In this document: piece by piece, positions 27,464-36,421 of the stretch
Layout of the letters: each line of letters opens with the position of its first letter
How positions within the stretch are numbered: the stretch's first letter is position 1
DNA from: Pseudomonas alcaligenes
GTDB taxonomy: Bacteria > Pseudomonadota > Gammaproteobacteria > Pseudomonadales > Pseudomonadaceae
Assembly (NCBI RefSeq): GCF_014490745.1
Contig: NZ_LZEU01000001.1
Span: 1,697,501 to 1,761,500, forward strand
DNA: 64,000 nucleotides
Reading direction: 5' to 3'
Translations under genes and position numbers: made by a program
The notes under the pieces: model-generated
What the model was told of the DNA's origin: nothing
The model's input: the letters and a program-made list of their open reading frames with translations, nothing else
The model's database searches: none

Positions 27464-29300
27464 AGAACCTCCGATACCAGAGCACCACCGCGAGGGCCTG
27501 CCACAGGGTGCTGTGCTCGGCATGCGGATCCTTCAGTCTGCGGCGCAGGCTGGGGACATCGATGAAGTTGCCCAGTTCGGCTGGCAGATCCTCCAATAGC
27601 GGCTGCCACGGCAGGCGTCGCAGCAGGAACTGCTCGGCGTGGCCGAAGCCGGTATTCTTGGGTGTATCGACAACCGAGGCGGGCAGCTCCGAGCGGAATG
27701 CCGAGCGCAGCAGCATTTTCGAGCGCTGCTCGCCGACGCGCTTGGTGGCTGGCGTGACCAGCGCTCGCTCGATCAGGCGATAGTCCATGAATGGGCTGCG
27801 CAGCTCGATTCCGGCATCCATGCTGGTGCGATCGGCCATGCGCAGTACTCTCGGCAGCAGGCTGTTCAACTGATCGTCGCGCAGGCGTTGCTGCAGATCC
27901 ATGCGCGCATTGTCGCGAATGGCTTCCATGCGGTGACGCTGGGCGGCCCACAGATCGCCGCCGATGGCTTGCACGCTTGGCCTGAGGCGTCTTAGCAACG
28001 GTGTGATGATTGCCAGCGGCGCGTCCCAGATCATCCGATTGAGCAGCAGCGCGCGCGGGAACGTCTGGTGGCCCATGAGCCTGGCCGCCTGCCGCCATTG
28101 CCCTCGGTGCAATGCGTCGCGTACGGCCAGTGGGTGGTAGCGCATGGTGTAGCCACCCAGGAGTTCGTCGGCACCTTCGCCACCCAGCACGACTTTGAAG
28201 CCTTGCTCGGCAATCGCCCGATAGGTGCGGAAGCCGGCCAATATCGAGGGAGTCGCAAATGGTTCGCCCTGCACACCCACCAGACGCATCAGCTCGTCGA
28301 CGCTGGGAATGGCTGCAAACCGTACGATGCGGTGCAGGTCGGCGTGCCCACTGGCGTGCATGAATGCGCTGGCTTTGGCGGACTCGTCGAAGGCTGCGTG
28401 CTCGCTTTCCTGGTAGGCGTAGGTGAAAGCGCCCCCCAGGCGGTGTTGCGGGGCGTCGCTGGCTTGGATCGCCAGGTGCGTGATGATCGAGCTGTCCAGA
28501 CCACCGGAGAGCAGGCTGGCTACCGGTACGTCGGCGCGTAGACGCAGGCTCACGGCGTCGGCGAGCAGAGCGCGCAGCGCTTCCGGGGTAAGCGGTTCGA
28601 GTTCGCCGGGCTGTGGCCAGTGGTGGTAGGCCCGCACGCGGGAGCGTCCTGTACGGCTCAGCCGATAGACCTGTCCCGGCGCCACGGCCTGAATGCCCTG
28701 GAAGAAGGTCGCTTGGCTCTGCTCGGAGTATGACGTCACCAGGAAGTCGAACAGCGTCTCCTGGTTAGGGGCCGGATAACCGCCCCTGAACTCTGCGATG
28801 GCGGATATTTCGCTGGCCAATATGGCCATCTCCCCGTCATGGCAGAGGTAGAGGGGCTTGACGCCCAGTCGATCCCGGCAGAATACCAAGTCGCCACTTG
28901 CAGCGTCCCAGATCACCAGGGCCCACATGCCGTTGCAGCGCGCGAACAGCCCTTCGCCCCAGATGCGCCAGCCGTGTAGCAGTACCTCGGTGTCACTGTC
29001 GGTAATGAAAACGCAGCCGGCGGCGCGCAGCTCTTCGCGCAGGCTGCGGAAGTTATAGATAGCGCCGTTGAACACCAGCACATTGCCGGTGTGTGGGCAA
29101 CGCATCGGCTGGGCGGCCACTGTGCGGGTGTCGTAAATGGCCAGGCGGCGATGGCCGAGGACAGTGGCGGGAGCCTGCTCCACGGTAGCCAGTCCCTCGC
29201 CATCCGGTCCTCGTCTGGCCAGGCTGACGAGCGCGCGCCGCACGCTGGGCTCGAGATTGTGAGCGGCGGAAAAGGCGCGTACTGCTATCAGACCGCACAC
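27456..29300 (-). CDS. asnB: Asparagine synthase (glutamine-hydrolysing), AsnB type
   Basis: 614 aa. The start codon is GTG at 29300, and the second residue is Cys ('VCGLIAV' in frame), which becomes the N-terminal nucleophile of the glutaminase domain after Met removal. AGGAG lies about 9 nt upstream. The N-terminal domain shows 'RRGPDGEG' and 'VLVFNGAIYNFRSL', and the synthetase domain has the ATP-PPi motif 'SLLSGGLDSSII'. In sugar clusters such enzymes often amidate uronic acids, so the true acceptor may be a sugar acid and not aspartate. It contrasts with the Cys-less paralogue at 48014-49927. Confidence 0.85.
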   Translation of the reverse strand: MCGLIAVRAFSAAHNLEPSVRRALVSLARRGPDGEGLATVEQAPATVLGHRRLAIYDTRTVAAQPMRCPHTGNVLVFNGAIYNFRSLREELRAAGCVFITDSDTEVLLHGWRIWGEGLFARCNGMWALVIWDAASGDLVFCRDRLGVKPLYLCHDGEMAILASEISAIAEFRGGYPAPNQETLFDFLVTSYSEQSQATFFQGIQAVAPGQVYRLSRTGRSRVRAYHHWPQPGELEPLTPEALRALLADAVSLRLRADVPVASLLSGGLDSSIITHLAIQASDAPQHRLGGAFTYAYQESEHAAFDESAKASAFMHASGHADLHRIVRFAAIPSVDELMRLVGVQGEPFATPSILAGFRTYRAIAEQGFKVVLGGEGADELLGGYTMRYHPLAVRDALHRGQWRQAARLMGHQTFPRALLLNRMIWDAPLAIITPLLRRLRPSVQAIGGDLWAAQRHRMEAIRDNARMDLQQRLRDDQLNSLLPRVLRMADRTSMDAGIELRSPFMDYRLIERALVTPATKRVGEQRSKMLLRSAFRSELPASVVDTPKNTGFGHAEQFLLRRLPWQPLLEDLPAELGNFIDVPSLRRRLKDPHAEHSTLWQALAVVLWYRRFYA

Positions 29301-29319
29301 TGGGTTGGCTCTCCTGGTT

Positions 29320-30672
29320 TCATGTGGATGTCTGCAGCGCGGAGGCGGGGCGGTAGCAGGGGGTTCTGCCTGCAACTGCGACCACCAGGGGCAGTGCCAG
29401 CAACACGCCGAACCAGGGAGCTGCCGCATTGAACCCTGCGATCCCGGCCAACAGGGCGCCGCCCATGGCGAGCCAGCCCCACCCCGACAGTCGCAGGTGC
29501 TGCAGCCGGATCACCCCGAGCATGATGCTGGCCAGGCAGAGGGTTCGGGTCCACAGCAGCAGATCAGGTGCTTGCGCCCAGGCCGCGAGAACCTGCAATG
29601 GGGCACTGATCGCCATCGTGATGACGAACAGTTGGGCCATGGCGTGCTCGCGATTAGCGTCGATCAGCGGCAGGCCGAGGAAGCCGCCGCTGACACTGAT
29701 ACCCCAGGCCAGCAGCAGGACGCCGGCAAGGGCCAGCCAATACCGCTGCTCCGGATCGGGCGTCGCTGCCTGCAGCAACAGGACACTGATCAGCAGGGCG
29801 GCTGTGCCTTGCAGGGCCCATGAGCCGGCCTGAAGCACTTTCTCTCGGCCGTGATCGCGTGCGGCCCCGGGCAGTAGCAGACGAGACAGCTGGGCCTGTA
29901 TGCCCGAGAGGCCATTGAGCGCATGGCTGATCAACAGATACCAGGGGAGGAAACTGGGGGTCAGGGGGGCGAGCAAGAAAGGGGTCAGACGATCATGCAG
30001 GGTGCTGCAGATGCTCAGCGTCGACAGATGCAGGGCCGCATTGAACTGGCCGCTTCCCAGTCGGGGTAGCCAAAGTCGCAGTTTGCGGCTGAGCAGCAGA
30101 TGCACCAGCGCCTGGACGGCAAAGCCCAGGCTCACGGCGATACCCGCGCTGGTGGCCGTGGAGAAGGGCAAGCACGTCGGGAGCGTGAGGCTCAGCAGAA
30201 GGGCAACCGGCCAGGCGATCTGGCCGGAGAGTAGTGCCCGCAGACGCTGGCCCCGGGCAATGAGTGGCGAGGAAAAATTGAATAGCGCCAGCAGGGCGGC
30301 GGGGGCGGCACCTAGCCAATAATCGAATGCGGCAGAATCCGCCGCCAGCGCGCTCACCGCGAAACTGCAGAGAGACAGCAGCAGCAGGGTTACACCCAGT
30401 CTATGGCTCAGGGCACAGGCCCAGTCGTGCGGCCAGCCGGGATGATCGGGGGCCTGCCGCAGGAAGATCGAGGAGTAGCCCAGGTCAGCGAGGAAGATCA
30501 GCGTGATCAGCAGCAGGTGCGCCAGTCCCGCGTCGCCGTAGGCGCTGCTGCCCAACAGGTGCAACAGGTGCAGCTGGAAGAGGAAGTTGGTGCTCTGACC
30601 TATCCCGTAGGTCAGGGTTGCGAGCAGCAGCATCCCGCTCATTGCCGAGTTTTGCTCGCGTGTCCGAATCAC
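29320..30672 (-). CDS. Wzx-like polysaccharide flippase / oligosaccharide transporter
   Basis: 450 aa with about twelve hydrophobic segments throughout and few charged loops, the pattern of the MATE/MOP oligosaccharide flippases. The N-terminal 'GIGQSTNFLFQLHLLHLLG' resembles the first helix of Wzx proteins. It should flip lipid-linked repeat units across the inner membrane for Wzy. The ATG overlaps the epimerase gene's TGA by 4 bp; the asparagine synthase starts 20 bp after its stop. No substrate can be assigned. Confidence 0.75.
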   Translation of the reverse strand: MIRTREQNSAMSGMLLLATLTYGIGQSTNFLFQLHLLHLLGSSAYGDAGLAHLLLITLIFLADLGYSSIFLRQAPDHPGWPHDWACALSHRLGVTLLLLSLCSFAVSALAADSAAFDYWLGAAPAALLALFNFSSPLIARGQRLRALLSGQIAWPVALLLSLTLPTCLPFSTATSAGIAVSLGFAVQALVHLLLSRKLRLWLPRLGSGQFNAALHLSTLSICSTLHDRLTPFLLAPLTPSFLPWYLLISHALNGLSGIQAQLSRLLLPGAARDHGREKVLQAGSWALQGTAALLISVLLLQAATPDPEQRYWLALAGVLLLAWGISVSGGFLGLPLIDANREHAMAQLFVITMAISAPLQVLAAWAQAPDLLLWTRTLCLASIMLGVIRLQHLRLSGWGWLAMGGALLAGIAGFNAAAPWFGVLLALPLVVAVAGRTPCYRPASALQTST

Positions 30673-31598
30673 GCCTGGCTGTCCGGGAATGCAACCTGCC
30701 GTAGAGCTTGCCTGAAGCCCAGGCGTGGCTGCCAGCCCAGCGTCTGCAGGGTGTGGCGCGGATCGCCCAGCTGGCTGAGACGGTCGACCGGGCGTTGGCG
30801 TGCCGGATCCACCTCGATGGTCACCGGGCGTTGCAGGACATTCGCCAGTTCACGCACGAGCTGCTCCACCGAGTGTTCGACACCCGAGCAGAAGTTGAGC
30901 GCATCGAAGGCCTGCGATTCGCGCGGATCGTTGAGCAGGGCGATCAGACCGGCGGCGATATCGTCGGCATGCAGGTAATCGCGGCGGGGTGTCAGGTTGC
31001 CCAGCCGCACCAGTCCGTCGGGGGACTGTCGCAGCTGCGTCAGAATGTCGGGAATCAGGTGCGCGTTGGGATCGTCGTGCCCGATGGCATTGAAGATGCG
31101 CGCGGCCCGCCCGATGCGCCGGCCCTGGCTGGCCCAGAAGCGCAGCTGCTGTTCGTTGCAGAACTTCGACAATGCGTAGTTATCACAGGGGGCCAGCGGG
31201 CTGTGTTCTTCGCTGAGGGGGGCTTCCTGCCAGGCATAGACTGCGCCACTGGAGGCCAGCGCGACGCGCTGGATGCCTTGCTCCGCTGCTGCCGCGAGCA
31301 GGTGCTCGGTACCTAGCACATTGACGTCCAGGCAGTAGGCGCGTTGCCTTTCACAGGTGGGAATGTGATGGATGGCGGCCAGGTGCAGGATGGCTTCCGG
31401 GCGGAAATCGCGCAGTACGGCCTTCAAGCTGTCTTCGTCGCGCAGGTCGGCTTGTACCGCCAGGCTTGCCTGGTGCGGCATGGGCAGGCCGCTGCTGAGG
31501 TTGTCGTAAACGGCGACTTCGCCCAGGCGGGCTCGCCACTGTGCGACCACGCGTCGCCCAATCATGCCTGCCCCGCCCGTCACCAGAAGACGCATCAT
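30669..31598 (-). CDS. NAD-dependent sugar epimerase/dehydratase (extended SDR)
   Basis: 309 aa. It has the Rossmann motif 'LLVTGGAGMIGRRV' (residues 4-17), 'ILHLAAIHHIPTC', the catalytic Ser region 'VALASSGAVYAW' and 'NYALSKF' supplying the Tyr-x-x-x-Lys pair. This is the UDP-glucose 4-epimerase/GDP-mannose dehydratase superfamily; the exact nucleotide sugar cannot be read from motifs. It overlaps the Wzz-like gene by 4 bp (ATGA) at its start and the flippase by 4 bp at its end. Confidence 0.85.
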   Translation of the reverse strand: MMRLLVTGGAGMIGRRVVAQWRARLGEVAVYDNLSSGLPMPHQASLAVQADLRDEDSLKAVLRDFRPEAILHLAAIHHIPTCERQRAYCLDVNVLGTEHLLAAAAEQGIQRVALASSGAVYAWQEAPLSEEHSPLAPCDNYALSKFCNEQQLRFWASQGRRIGRAARIFNAIGHDDPNAHLIPDILTQLRQSPDGLVRLGNLTPRRDYLHADDIAAGLIALLNDPRESQAFDALNFCSGVEHSVEQLVRELANVLQRPVTIEVDPARQRPVDRLSQLGDPRHTLQTLGWQPRLGFRQALRQVAFPDSQA

Positions 31599-32803
31599 AC
31601 GGACGTTCCGCCAATCAGCAGGGCGCGCACACGGCGTGGCAGCCAGCGCAAGGCAGGTTCAGATCCGTGCAGCCAGCCATGCAAAGCCAGCCAGAGCGAT
31701 AGGCCTCCGAGCACGACGAAGAATACCGCCGTACCGACCAGCACAGGGTTGCGGGCCGGTATGGGGGCCAGCGACAGGGCTGAATGCGACTTGGCGCCCA
31801 TGGCGTCATAGCGAGCTTTGGCCAGGTCGGTCTTGGCACTGAACTCCTGCAGAGCCTCGTTCTGTGCGGTCATCAGCTCAGGTTGTAGCGACTCCAGACG
31901 GGTGCGGTTCTGCTGCAGGCGCGCCAGTATCTCGGTGCCCGAGGCGGCCTGCTGCAGGACCTGGTTCATGTCTGCCATTAGCAGCGCGGTGGCATCCAGT
32001 TTGTGCAGGTCGCGCTCCAGCTTGCGCAGGCGCGCCTTGCTTTCCGATATCGTCGCTTCCAGGGCCACGATCTGCGGCAGAGGCGCCAGATACTTGCCGC
32101 CCTCGTCGCGTACCGATACGACAGTGTTGGGGGACATTTGCCGGGATTCGGGATAGCGCTCCATCACATCGCGCATGTCGCGGATACGCTGTTCAGCCTG
32201 CTGGATTTCGAAGCTGACCTGTAACTGCTCGGTCTGCAGTTTTGCGCGCTCGGCAAGCGCCTTCTGCCCTTCTCGAATGGCCGACAGCAGGTCGTTGGCG
32301 AGGAATGCCTGGCGTATGTGCTCGGTTAACGCCTGCAGATGGTGCTGAGCCTGTTCCGCATCGCGCACCTGCAGCTTCAGGGTCACACCTAGCCCACTGT
32401 TTTTCTCGTTCTGCAGTCCTGGAATTTCGCGGAAGTCCTCGCGAAAAATCGAGGGCCGGTAGTTGGCGGTGGAGCTCCAGAAAGCCGGGCTCTGTGCCAT
32501 GGTCTGCAGCTTGCGCAGATCCTCGTCGTCACTGGCAAAGCTTCGTGCTACCCAGGTTTCGTCCCATAGATAGGGCTGGGTCTGGCGCCATTCCTGTAGG
32601 CTGATGTCCGGTACTTCAAGAAATGCCTCCAGCGTGAAAAGCGGACGCAGGGAAACCTGCCAGGCTGCGCATAGCGCCAGCAACAGTGACGGAATGACCA
32701 GCAGGCGGAAGAACTTCTGGTAGAAACGCAAGACCCGCAGCAGCAATTCGCCGAGTGAAACCTCACTCTGCTGAAAGGACAGTGGGGAAGTCGGGGTGGG
32801 CAT
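31595..32803 (-). CDS. Wzz-like chain-length determinant protein
   Basis: 402 aa. TM1 at about residues 30-52 ('LLVIPSLLLALCAAW'), a long periplasmic region with extended alpha-helix/coiled coil (about 150-330), then TM2 near 360-380 ('PVLVGTAVFFVVLGGLSLWL') preceded by proline-rich 'LAPIPARNP'. This is the polysaccharide co-polymerase layout without a kinase domain. Start ATG 32803 was preferred over 32839 because the extra 12 residues are not family-like. It is the first gene of the island's minus-strand operon and is divergent from the methyltransferase at 32985. Confidence 0.8.
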   Translation of the reverse strand: MPTPTSPLSFQQSEVSLGELLLRVLRFYQKFFRLLVIPSLLLALCAAWQVSLRPLFTLEAFLEVPDISLQEWRQTQPYLWDETWVARSFASDDEDLRKLQTMAQSPAFWSSTANYRPSIFREDFREIPGLQNEKNSGLGVTLKLQVRDAEQAQHHLQALTEHIRQAFLANDLLSAIREGQKALAERAKLQTEQLQVSFEIQQAEQRIRDMRDVMERYPESRQMSPNTVVSVRDEGGKYLAPLPQIVALEATISESKARLRKLERDLHKLDATALLMADMNQVLQQAASGTEILARLQQNRTRLESLQPELMTAQNEALQEFSAKTDLAKARYDAMGAKSHSALSLAPIPARNPVLVGTAVFFVVLGGLSLWLALHGWLHGSEPALRWLPRRVRALLIGGTSV

Positions 32804-32984
32804 GCAATCAACCTGAATTTGAGCGGCGAGGAACCACACGACATCCGCTTATGTCGGTCGGGTCTGTGTGCGTGGAAAGGCTCTGCAATGTGCCATAGCC
32901 CCATAAAACGATGCAATTGAAGGTTTACTTGCGCGGCATTCGGTCTGGCGGCACAGTGCCATTTTTGAAGAGTCCGAGCTGACT
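32804..32984. promoter_or_regulatory. Divergent promoter region, wzz-like operon / methyltransferase
   Basis: 181 bp between divergent starts, locally AT-richer. It contains an inverted repeat CGACAT (32839-32844) / ATGTCG (32851-32856) with a 6-nt spacer that may be an operator. Individual promoter boxes were not assigned. Confidence 0.4.
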
Positions 32985-33944
32985 ATGCCTTTCGTTCAAC
33001 CTTCGTCACTACTCGCTGGGCTTCGTGCGCTTGATCGGCAGTTGGTTGAGCTGACCTGCCCGGCTTGTGGCGCCAATGAGCCTGTGTCGATCTGGCGGCG
33101 CGATCGATATCTGCTACGTGTCGAGCTTTCCAGTTGTGGCGCCTGTGGTCTGATCTACCTGGCGCGCGGCCTGCGTGGTGACGCCGAAACGCACTTTTAT
33201 CAGAGCCTTTATCCGCGTCTTTTGAAGCAACCGCCGCCCCTTGGTGATCTCTGGCATTACCGGTTGATCGCCGGTTATCGCTACAGCCGGATCACGGCCA
33301 CGGTGGGTACTTCGGAGTCTGTATTGGATGTCGGAGCAGGGCTGGGTTTCTTCCTCGACATGTGTCGTGAGCAGGGCGTCCAGCGGTGGATCGGACTGGA
33401 GCCTGGCGTGCCGCAACGGGAGTACGCGGTGCATAAGCTGGGCTTGGGCGAGCATGTGCTCGCGACGGGGCTGACGGATGAGGCGCAGCTACCCTTTGCG
33501 CCCCGGCTGGTCACGCTATTCCATGTGCTCGAACACCTCGAAGAGCCCGGTCGGGCGTTGCGGCGCCTGGCACAACTGATGGATCCGCAAGGTTGGCTGG
33601 TGCTGGAAGTGCCTGATATCGAGGCAGACTGGCGGGCCATGGGACTGATCCAGATCCATGTGTCGCACCGCAGCTATTTCACCGAGGGCACGTTACGGGC
33701 TCTGTTGGCCCGCAGCGGTTTTCGCGTCGACATCGTGCAGCGCGAACCAGCCGGCATTTACTGCGGAAACCTGCGTGTGTATGCACGCCCCTGTGCAAAT
33801 GCCGATCAGACCACCGAGGTCGCCCCTCCGTCCTTCCAGCGCAACCGTGATCTGGTGGTCAGTCGGATCCGCCCCTGGAGCTTTCGCCATGGCTATCCGC
33901 GCATGCTCATGCGCCTGGCACGTATTGCATTGACCCGCCGCTAG
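32985..33944 (+). CDS. SAM-dependent methyltransferase with zinc-ribbon N-terminus
   Basis: 319 aa. The N-terminal zinc ribbon is 'CPACGANEP' ... 'CGACGLIYL'. The methyltransferase core has 'SVLDVGAGLGFFLDMC', 'VTLFHVLEHLEEPGRAL' and 'QGWLVLEVPDIEADW'. It is built like the enzyme at 26468-27463 and is probably a distant paralogue acting on a different sugar. It stands alone on the plus strand. Its TAG shares bases with the convergent stop of the nucleotidyltransferase gene. Confidence 0.8.
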   Translation: MPFVQPSSLLAGLRALDRQLVELTCPACGANEPVSIWRRDRYLLRVELSSCGACGLIYLARGLRGDAETHFYQSLYPRLLKQPPPLGDLWHYRLIAGYRYSRITATVGTSESVLDVGAGLGFFLDMCREQGVQRWIGLEPGVPQREYAVHKLGLGEHVLATGLTDEAQLPFAPRLVTLFHVLEHLEEPGRALRRLAQLMDPQGWLVLEVPDIEADWRAMGLIQIHVSHRSYFTEGTLRALLARSGFRVDIVQREPAGIYCGNLRVYARPCANADQTTEVAPPSFQRNRDLVVSRIRPWSFRHGYPRMLMRLARIALTRR

Positions 33945-35038
33945 CCTGATCTGGCGACCAGGCGATATAGCCGCACCAACGGATAGAGTAATCTCAGTGC
34001 AGGCGGCAGCTTTAGCCAGTGGTGATCGGTCGCGGTAGGGCTCAGCCAGTCGCTCAGGGCCTGCCAGCGCAGGTGCCAGTGATCGCGCAGAAGCAGATCC
34101 AGCAGGACACGGCGCAACAGACCTTGCTGTGCGGCGACCTGGTCATCCGACAGCGACAGCTCGATGGCTTGCAGGGCCTGCGCTGTCACACGATTGCTGG
34201 CGCGGCAGGGGCGTCTCACGGCCTGCAGCTGCGCAGGAATTGGCGAGTCGAATAGCCGCGTCAGCAAGTTCAGACAGGCGTCCAGGGCGCCGCAGGTGCC
34301 ACTGCTCACGAATTGGTCCGCGGCTGCCTGTGCGTCCAGCTGTGGGTGGGCGAGCAGGGCATGGATATCGAGCAGCCAGATCAGGCGGCGGAAGCAGTGC
34401 TGGTTGGCATGCGCAACCAGGTAGGAGAGAGCGCTGGCCGGCGCCAGGCAGGTGACTTGCGTGTCGAGCAGGGCGATCGACGTGTAATCGCCTTGCAGTA
34501 CGGAGCGGTGGCGTAGCAGGCGCCGATGCAGCTCGACCCTGGGCTGCCCCTGCGGGTGCTGCAATACCAGCTCGTGGGTGCCTTGCGGGAGGGGGAGCGA
34601 TTGCCCGGCGGCGGGCTGATAGCCCAGTTCTCGAAGCACCTCCAGCGCCGCTGGCCAGTGTGCCTCCTCAAGGAAGATGTCGAGATCCACGCCACCTCGT
34701 GCGGCAAGATTGCCATGGGCCTGCAGGGCCAGCGCGGGCCCCTTGAGTGCCAGCGGTTTGAGTCCCTGCGCCTGCAGGGCATCGCATAGTCGCTTCAGCG
34801 TGGCGCCCAGTTGCAACCCGCGCAGGGCAATCTGGCGGCGCTCCTGGGTGAGCGCCTGTCGCGGTGCCTCGTCGAGCACTGGCAGGCGCTGTCTGTCGAG
34901 CAAGCCGGCTACGCCGTGGTGGCGCACGAAGGCGGCCAATTGCGGCGCCTGTAGCGCAGCGTCGGCGCTGGTATACCCGAGCGTCCAGAGCGTCTGTTGC
35001 AGAGCGGGCGATAACCCGGGTAGGGCGTTGGCTGACAT
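33941..35038 (-). CDS. Nucleotidyltransferase-family protein (NTP_transf_5 type), candidate RiPP tailoring enzyme
   Basis: 365 aa. The core is 'LKPLALKGPALALQ' followed by 'RGGVDLDIFLEE', the G-x-D-x-D motif of this uncharacterised nucleotidyltransferase family, and a helical C-terminus. Family members recur beside PqqD, HprK-like kinases and asparagine-synthetase homologues in lasso-type and polysaccharide clusters. As I recall, the pseudomycoidin cluster member adds sugars to the phosphorylated terminal Ser of its peptide. It stands 8.4 kb from the kinase here, so membership of the RiPP system is inference. It is convergent with the methyltransferase and divergent from 35150. Confidence 0.7.
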   Translation of the reverse strand: MSANALPGLSPALQQTLWTLGYTSADAALQAPQLAAFVRHHGVAGLLDRQRLPVLDEAPRQALTQERRQIALRGLQLGATLKRLCDALQAQGLKPLALKGPALALQAHGNLAARGGVDLDIFLEEAHWPAALEVLRELGYQPAAGQSLPLPQGTHELVLQHPQGQPRVELHRRLLRHRSVLQGDYTSIALLDTQVTCLAPASALSYLVAHANQHCFRRLIWLLDIHALLAHPQLDAQAAADQFVSSGTCGALDACLNLLTRLFDSPIPAQLQAVRRPCRASNRVTAQALQAIELSLSDDQVAAQQGLLRRVLLDLLLRDHWHLRWQALSDWLSPTATDHHWLKLPPALRLLYPLVRLYRLVARSG

Positions 35039-35149
35039 GGGCGGGAAATGTCTCGGGCTTGGGCGGCGCTGGCAGTGTGCCGATGGGGTTCGAGCTTGGC
35101 AATTGCAGGCGGTGCGGGTAGCGTGGCGGCACTTTTACGGGTGTAGTAA

Positions 35150-36421
35150 ATGATGTCATCGGATGAGTCGCCTAATGCCTTTGCTCGCCAGTTGGCGGCA
35201 TTGCGTCTGCGAGTTGGCGACGAAGCGCTGGACGTGCGGCACGAGGTGTTCTTTCTCGCGGTCCGCTACGGGCGCGGGGCGGGTCTGCGTGGTTGTGTGG
35301 CGCTGCTGCGGGACGCCTGGCTGCTCCTGCGCTGCCCGGCCCCCGGTCGCCAGCCGCTCGCCGATGGACTGATGCTGGTGGTCACCCTGGCCGGCCAAAG
35401 CGGCTGGGGTACTCTGGCGCGCAGCTTGCCCCTGTTGGCGCCTGGCAGCCCTGTAATCCTGGCGCATCCTCGCCTTGCTGCCTGCGACTTTGCGCAAGGT
35501 GTGCCGGTGCGGCGTCCGCTACGTCCTTCCCTTAAGGCTATCGGTAGTGCCGCATCCACCTTTTGTCGCGTGTTGCTCACTCAACGCTCCTTGCTGTTGG
35601 CCAGCTGTTTGGCGCGTCGTGCGTTGTGGCGTGCCAGCTTGGCCCGAACGCTTTCTGGTCGTTGCGGGCCACTGATCTTGCACAACGATTTCGACATGAT
35701 GAGCAATGCGGCTATCGGCCAGGCCGGGGCCACCGTATGTCTTCAGCATGGGGTGCCGACCGAGGAGTTCTTTCCGATTCGTGCGGACTGGTATGTGGTG
35801 TGGGGCGAGCGTAGTCGCCAGGCGTTTATCGATGCCGGCAGTGCGGTCCCCCGCCTGGTCGAGGACGCTCTGGGGCGTGCTCCTGCGCCGAGCGCTCCGG
35901 AAGCGGCTCCCGATGGGATTTCGCTGCTATCGCAGGCCCATGCCCCGATCCTCGGTAATGAGCTTGCCGGATGGCTTCACCAGTTTGCACTGAGGTTGTT
36001 GCAGGCTGAACCCGCGCTGCGCATCCTGCTGCACCCGCAGGAGCACACGGCTTACCCAGGGGCGGCAGCGCTTGCCTGCAGCAGGCCGCCTCATGCCGAG
36101 TTAGCTGCCGCGGCGACGCCTTGCCTGGTGCTGGGTTGCTGCAGCTCGGCGCTGTTCGATGCGGCTCTTGCAGGGCACTGGGTCGTGCGTCTGGCCGCGC
36201 CACTGGCCGGTAACCGGGCGGCCCTGCACTTGTTGGAGGGGCTCCCGTGCGCCGAGAGCGCGGAGCAGGTGTTGCGTCTGTACGAGCGCTTGCGCACTGA
36301 CGTGGCGTTCCGCCGAGAGACTGCGCTGGCGCAGCTGTCCTGGCTAAAAGAAAATTTCGCCGCCGAGACGGGGGCGTTGGCCCGGTTGTTGGCGCGTCTT
36401 GAAGATGAGGCGCATGCATGA
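35150..36421 (+). CDS. Glycosyltransferase-like protein of unknown type (GT-B-like)
   Basis: 423 aa, not confidently recognised. The central stretch 'LILHNDFDMMSNAAIGQ' followed by 'ATVCLQHGVPTEEFFP' and 'DWYVVWGERSRQAF' has the Q-H-G and W-G-E features found in several capsule and teichoic-acid-type GT-B enzymes; 'LRILLHPQEH' later also fits. There are no TM segments and no signal peptide. It is the first gene of a four-gene plus-strand run with 4-bp overlaps or short gaps (glycosyltransferase, ABC transporter, WecB-like), so a role in making or exporting a surface glycan is likely. Confidence 0.55.
   Translation: MMSSDESPNAFARQLAALRLRVGDEALDVRHEVFFLAVRYGRGAGLRGCVALLRDAWLLLRCPAPGRQPLADGLMLVVTLAGQSGWGTLARSLPLLAPGSPVILAHPRLAACDFAQGVPVRRPLRPSLKAIGSAASTFCRVLLTQRSLLLASCLARRALWRASLARTLSGRCGPLILHNDFDMMSNAAIGQAGATVCLQHGVPTEEFFPIRADWYVVWGERSRQAFIDAGSAVPRLVEDALGRAPAPSAPEAAPDGISLLSQAHAPILGNELAGWLHQFALRLLQAEPALRILLHPQEHTAYPGAAALACSRPPHAELAAAATPCLVLGCCSSALFDAALAGHWVVRLAAPLAGNRAALHLLEGLPCAESAEQVLRLYERLRTDVAFRRETALAQLSWLKENFAAETGALARLLARLEDEAHA

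Noticed and set aside
27456..29300. The island asparagine synthase considered as the lasso cyclase
   Set aside because: It keeps Cys2 and is coupled to sugar genes; the Cys-less homologue at 48014-49927 next to the PqqD/B2 genes is the better cyclase candidate.
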